Shown here piece after piece: positions 61,835 through 64,000 of a stretch of DNA of 64,000 nt (position 1 is the first letter of the stretch; the number at the start of each line of letters is the position of its first letter). The stretch lies in contig NZ_CP154796.1 in NCBI RefSeq assembly GCF_039566955.1, positions 6,138,001-6,202,000 on the forward strand, given 5' to 3'. The DNA is from Micromonospora sp. DSM 45708. Its GTDB lineage: Bacteria > Actinomycetota > Actinomycetes > Mycobacteriales > Micromonosporaceae. The notes below the pieces were generated by a model. The model saw nothing but the letters and a program-made list of their open reading frames with translations, was not told the origin of the DNA and searched no databases. A program made the position numbers and the translations under genes.

Positions 61835-63025
61835 TCAGTTCGCCTCGACCAGCGGCAGCGACTTCCCGACGCCGCCGCCCGGCAGCGCGATCGAGGAGAA
61901 GTGCGAGACCACGCGGTCGTCGCTCGGGTCGTCCGCCGGCGTACGGTGCACCGCGAGCCGGCGGTAGAGCGTGTCCCGCTGGGCCGGGACCCGGTCCGCC
62001 GACCGGATCATGCCGATCAGCTCGTGCAGGTTGGACCGGTGCCGGGCGCCGGCCGAGGAGATGACGTTCTCCTCCAGCATGATCGAGCCCAGGTCGTCCA
62101 CGCCCATGTGCAGCGCGAGCTGCCCGACGTCCTTGCCCGTGGTCAGCCAGGACGCCTGGAGGTGCGGCACCGTCTCGAAGAAGAGCCGGGCCACCGCGAC
62201 CAGACGCAGGTACTCCAGCGAGGTGGCCTGGGTGCGGCCCTTCAGGTGGTTGTTCTCCGGCTGGTACGTCCACGGGATGAAGGCCCGGAAGCCGCCGGTG
62301 CGGTCCTGCACGTCCCGGATCATCCGCAGGTGCTCGATGCGCTCCGCGTTGGTCTCGCCGGTGCCCATCATCATGGTCGCCGTCGACTCCAGGCCCTGCC
62401 GGTGCGCCAGCTCCATCACCTCGAGCCAACGCGCGCCCGACTCCTTCAGCGGCGCGATCGCCTTGCGCGGCCGGTCCGGCAGCATCTCGGCGCCGGCGCC
62501 GGCGATCGAGTCCAGGCCGGCCGCCTTGATCCGGGCGATGGCCTCGTCGAGGCTCACGCCGGAGACCTTCGCCATGTGCAGGATCTCGCTCGGGCCGATC
62601 GAGTGGATGGCGAGCTGCGGGTAGGCCCGCTTGACCGAGGAGAACAGCTCCTCGTAGTAGTCCACGCCGTAGTCCGGGTGGTGCCCGCCCTGGAGCATGA
62701 CCTGGGTGGCGCCCAGCTCGACCGCCTCGCCGCAACGGCGCAGGATCTCCTCGGTCGGGTGGGTCCAGCCTTCGGCGTGCTTGGGGGCCCGGTAGAACGC
62801 GCAGAACTTGCACGCCGTCACGCAGACGTTCGTGTAGTTGATGTTTCGGTCGATCAGGTACGTGACGATGTTGTCCGGGTACCGGCGCCGTCGTACCGCG
62901 TCGGCCGCCTCGCCCAGCGCGTGGAAGGGCGCCTCGGTGTAGAGCAGCAGCGCCTCCTCGGGCGTGATCCGCCCGCCGTCCGCGCCGCGCTGCAGGATGT
63001 CGTCGATCTCCCGGCTCACCGTCAC
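61835..63025 (-). CDS. mqnC: Cyclic dehypoxanthinyl futalosine synthase
   Basis: A 396-residue radical SAM enzyme of the futalosine menaquinone pathway. The cluster motif is NVCVTACKFCAFYRA (CxxxCxxC), preceded by YLIDRNINYTN; GGHHPDYGVDYYEELF, STATMMMGTGETNAERIEHL and PWTYQPENNHLKG are typical of MqnC. It converts dehypoxanthine futalosine to the cyclic product. So menaquinone here comes by the futalosine route, not from chorismate via MenF-D. GTG 63025 (VTVSREIDDI) is the start; GTG 63019 is possible. A divergent AlbA_2 gene lies upstream. Confidence 0.92.
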   Translation of the reverse strand: MTVSREIDDILQRGADGGRITPEEALLLYTEAPFHALGEAADAVRRRRYPDNIVTYLIDRNINYTNVCVTACKFCAFYRAPKHAEGWTHPTEEILRRCGEAVELGATQVMLQGGHHPDYGVDYYEELFSSVKRAYPQLAIHSIGPSEILHMAKVSGVSLDEAIARIKAAGLDSIAGAGAEMLPDRPRKAIAPLKESGARWLEVMELAHRQGLESTATMMMGTGETNAERIEHLRMIRDVQDRTGGFRAFIPWTYQPENNHLKGRTQATSLEYLRLVAVARLFFETVPHLQASWLTTGKDVGQLALHMGVDDLGSIMLEENVISSAGARHRSNLHELIGMIRSADRVPAQRDTLYRRLAVHRTPADDPSDDRVVSHFSSIALPGGGVGKSLPLVEAN

Positions 63026-63083
63026 GTCACCGAGCCTACGTCGGGCCGGAACCGACCCGTCAGCCCCATGCGGGACCAGTCGG

Positions 63084-63161
63084 TTCTGGTACACGACTCC
63101 CTCAAGTCGTGTACCAGAAAGGCGCTCCGTGCACCAGAAAGCGATAGGGTGTACCTGAAAG
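63084..63161. promoter_or_regulatory. Operator-like array: long palindrome plus three 20-base-period repeats
   Basis: TTCTGGTACACGACT (63084-63098) and AGTCGTGTACCAGAA (63105-63119) are perfect 15-base inverted arms. The right arm also begins a direct-repeat series GTACCAGAAAG (63111), GCACCAGAAAG (63131), GTACCTGAAAG (63151), spaced exactly 20 bases, so all lie on one face of the helix. The array ends 26 bases before the AlbA_2 gene start and lies in its promoter. A GATAGGG at 63143 may be the -10. Binding protein unknown; autoregulation by the downstream protein is plausible. Confidence 0.65.
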
Positions 63162-63187
63162 CAAGCGACCACTCCGGATGGGGGACG

Positions 63188-64000
63188 ATGAACTCGTCCG
63201 AGCTGAGAGATCTCCTGGTCGAGCTGCGCCACCTGGGCAACGACCACGCTTCGTGCGAGGTCAAGCGGGCGCGGGGCGGACTACCGGCCAGCGTGTGGGA
63301 GACGGTCAGCGCCTTCGCCAACGCCAGCGGCGGCTTCCTGATCCTGGGGATCGACGAGCGGAACGGGTTCGAGGTCACCGGCATCCGCGAACCCGGCCTG
63401 ATGGAAGCAGCCCTCGGCGCCATCTGCGCTGAGATGGAACCACCGGTTCGCGCCCAGATCACTACGGTCGAACTTGACGGCGAAATGGTAGTGATCTGCG
63501 AGATACCGCAACTCGCCCGCGACCAGCGACCGTGTTACAAACGCAACCTCGGCCCGTGGGCCGGCTCTCGCATCCGAGTCAGTGACGGCGACCGCCGACT
63601 GACGGACTACGAGGTGGCGGTCCTCCTGGCCAATCGCTCCGACCAGAGGCACGACATCGCGCCGGTGCCGAGCGCCTCACTGGCGGACCTTGACGAAGAC
63701 CTCATCCAGGCTTTTCTCCGGCGTATCCGGCAGACGAAGGGCGAGATCTTCCGCCGGGTGTCCGACGAGCGGGCCCTGACCATGCTCAATGTGCTGACCC
63801 ACCATGAGGCATCACTGGTGCCGACCCTGGCCGGCTTGCTCGTCTTCGGCATCTACCCGCAGACGTTCGAGCCCCAACTCGGGATCACATTCGTCGCCTA
63901 CCCGGCCAACTCGGCTGGCGCCCTGGGGCCGATGGGTGAGCGGTTCACCGAGAACCAGGCGATCGACGGCTCCATCCCGGTACTGGTGGCGGAATGCGTC
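63188..64000 (+). CDS. AlbA_2 (Schlafen AlbA_2) domain ATP-binding protein, N-terminal part
   Basis: An open frame from ATG 63188 to the window edge, 271 codons without stop. The N-terminal AlbA_2 domain is visible: NDHASCEVKRARGGLPASVW, TVSAFANASGGFLILGIDER, VVICEIPQLARDQRPCYKRN and GSRIRVSDGDRRLTDYEVAV. A second part from about residue 165 (DEDLIQAFLRRIRQTKGEIF, TLAGLLVFGIYPQTFEPQLG) fits RecG-like or ATPase-like C-terminal modules of this group. Such proteins are transcription regulators or occur with defence genes. It is cut by the window. The upstream repeat array suggests tight control. Confidence 0.82.
   Translation, partial: MNSSELRDLLVELRHLGNDHASCEVKRARGGLPASVWETVSAFANASGGFLILGIDERNGFEVTGIREPGLMEAALGAICAEMEPPVRAQITTVELDGEMVVICEIPQLARDQRPCYKRNLGPWAGSRIRVSDGDRRLTDYEVAVLLANRSDQRHDIAPVPSASLADLDEDLIQAFLRRIRQTKGEIFRRVSDERALTMLNVLTHHEASLVPTLAGLLVFGIYPQTFEPQLGITFVAYPANSAGALGPMGERFTENQAIDGSIPVLVAECV

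Noticed and set aside
57621..61967. Very long plus-strand open frame of about 1448 codons
   Set aside because: It is antisense to menJ-like, menG and LPXTG genes, which have clear families; long antisense frames are expected in such GC-rich DNA.

Overview
The window is chromosomal DNA from a high-GC actinomycete, most likely Micromonospora or a close Micromonosporaceae relative. The grounds are very high GC, frequent GTG starts, dense GTGA/ATGA stop-start overlaps, and gene order shared with other actinobacteria. The left end has the Streptomyces bldG order (hppA, anti-sigma factor, bldG, divergent DUF1998 helicase). The 5.8-24 kb part follows the Mycobacterium tuberculosis Rv3649-Rv3670 order: helicase, tad genes, ssd, 6C RNA (B11), HAD phosphatase, Fic-like protein, acs, EphE-like hydrolase. 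No insertion sequence, prophage, CRISPR array, tRNA or rRNA was recognised. Genus and synteny statements come from memory of these families, not from a search.

Layout. 1-5.7 kb: hppA (cut by the window edge), the anti-sigma/BldG pair, a helicase, a small orphan protein and a LURP-one-related protein. 5.8-10.9 kb: a seven-gene minus-strand tad/Flp pilus operon ending in tadE/tadG-like genes and headed by ssd. 11.2-14.5 kb: a membrane protein with a VHL-beta-like domain, a frameshifted gene remnant, a 6C small RNA, a HAD-IB hydrolase and a degenerate Fic-fold protein. 14.7-24.1 kb: acetyl-CoA synthetase, two tandem secreted M6 metalloproteases, a lipoprotein and an epoxide-hydrolase-like protein lacking its nucleophile. 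24.1-32.1 kb: a partial type VII secretion locus (mycosin, two WXG100 proteins, EccE) next to a giant repeat-rich SseB-domain protein and a small coupled partner; EccB, EccC and EccD are not in the window.

32.1-41.2 kb: holin-like membrane protein, GNAT, RarD, an ECF sigma/anti-sigma pair, a Tat-exported PhoX phosphatase, a divergent IclR/MFS pair and a polyprenyl diphosphate synthase. 41.2-57.5 kb: a complete 14-gene nuoA-N operon on the minus strand, with most junctions overlapping and a perfect 16-bp terminator stem at its end. 57.6-63.0 kb: a geranylgeranyl-reductase-family protein (MenJ-like), demethylmenaquinone methyltransferase, an LPXTG surface protein and mqnC of the futalosine pathway. 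63.0-64.0 kb: the start of an AlbA_2-domain gene preceded by a striking array of repeats.

The right half reads as a respiratory block: the quinone tail (polyprenyl synthase), head group (MqnC), methylation (MenG) and side-chain reduction (MenJ-like) genes flank complex I, the main consumer of menaquinone. The left half is dominated by surface and secretion functions: tad pilus, type VII secretion, secreted proteases, lipoprotein and LPXTG protein.
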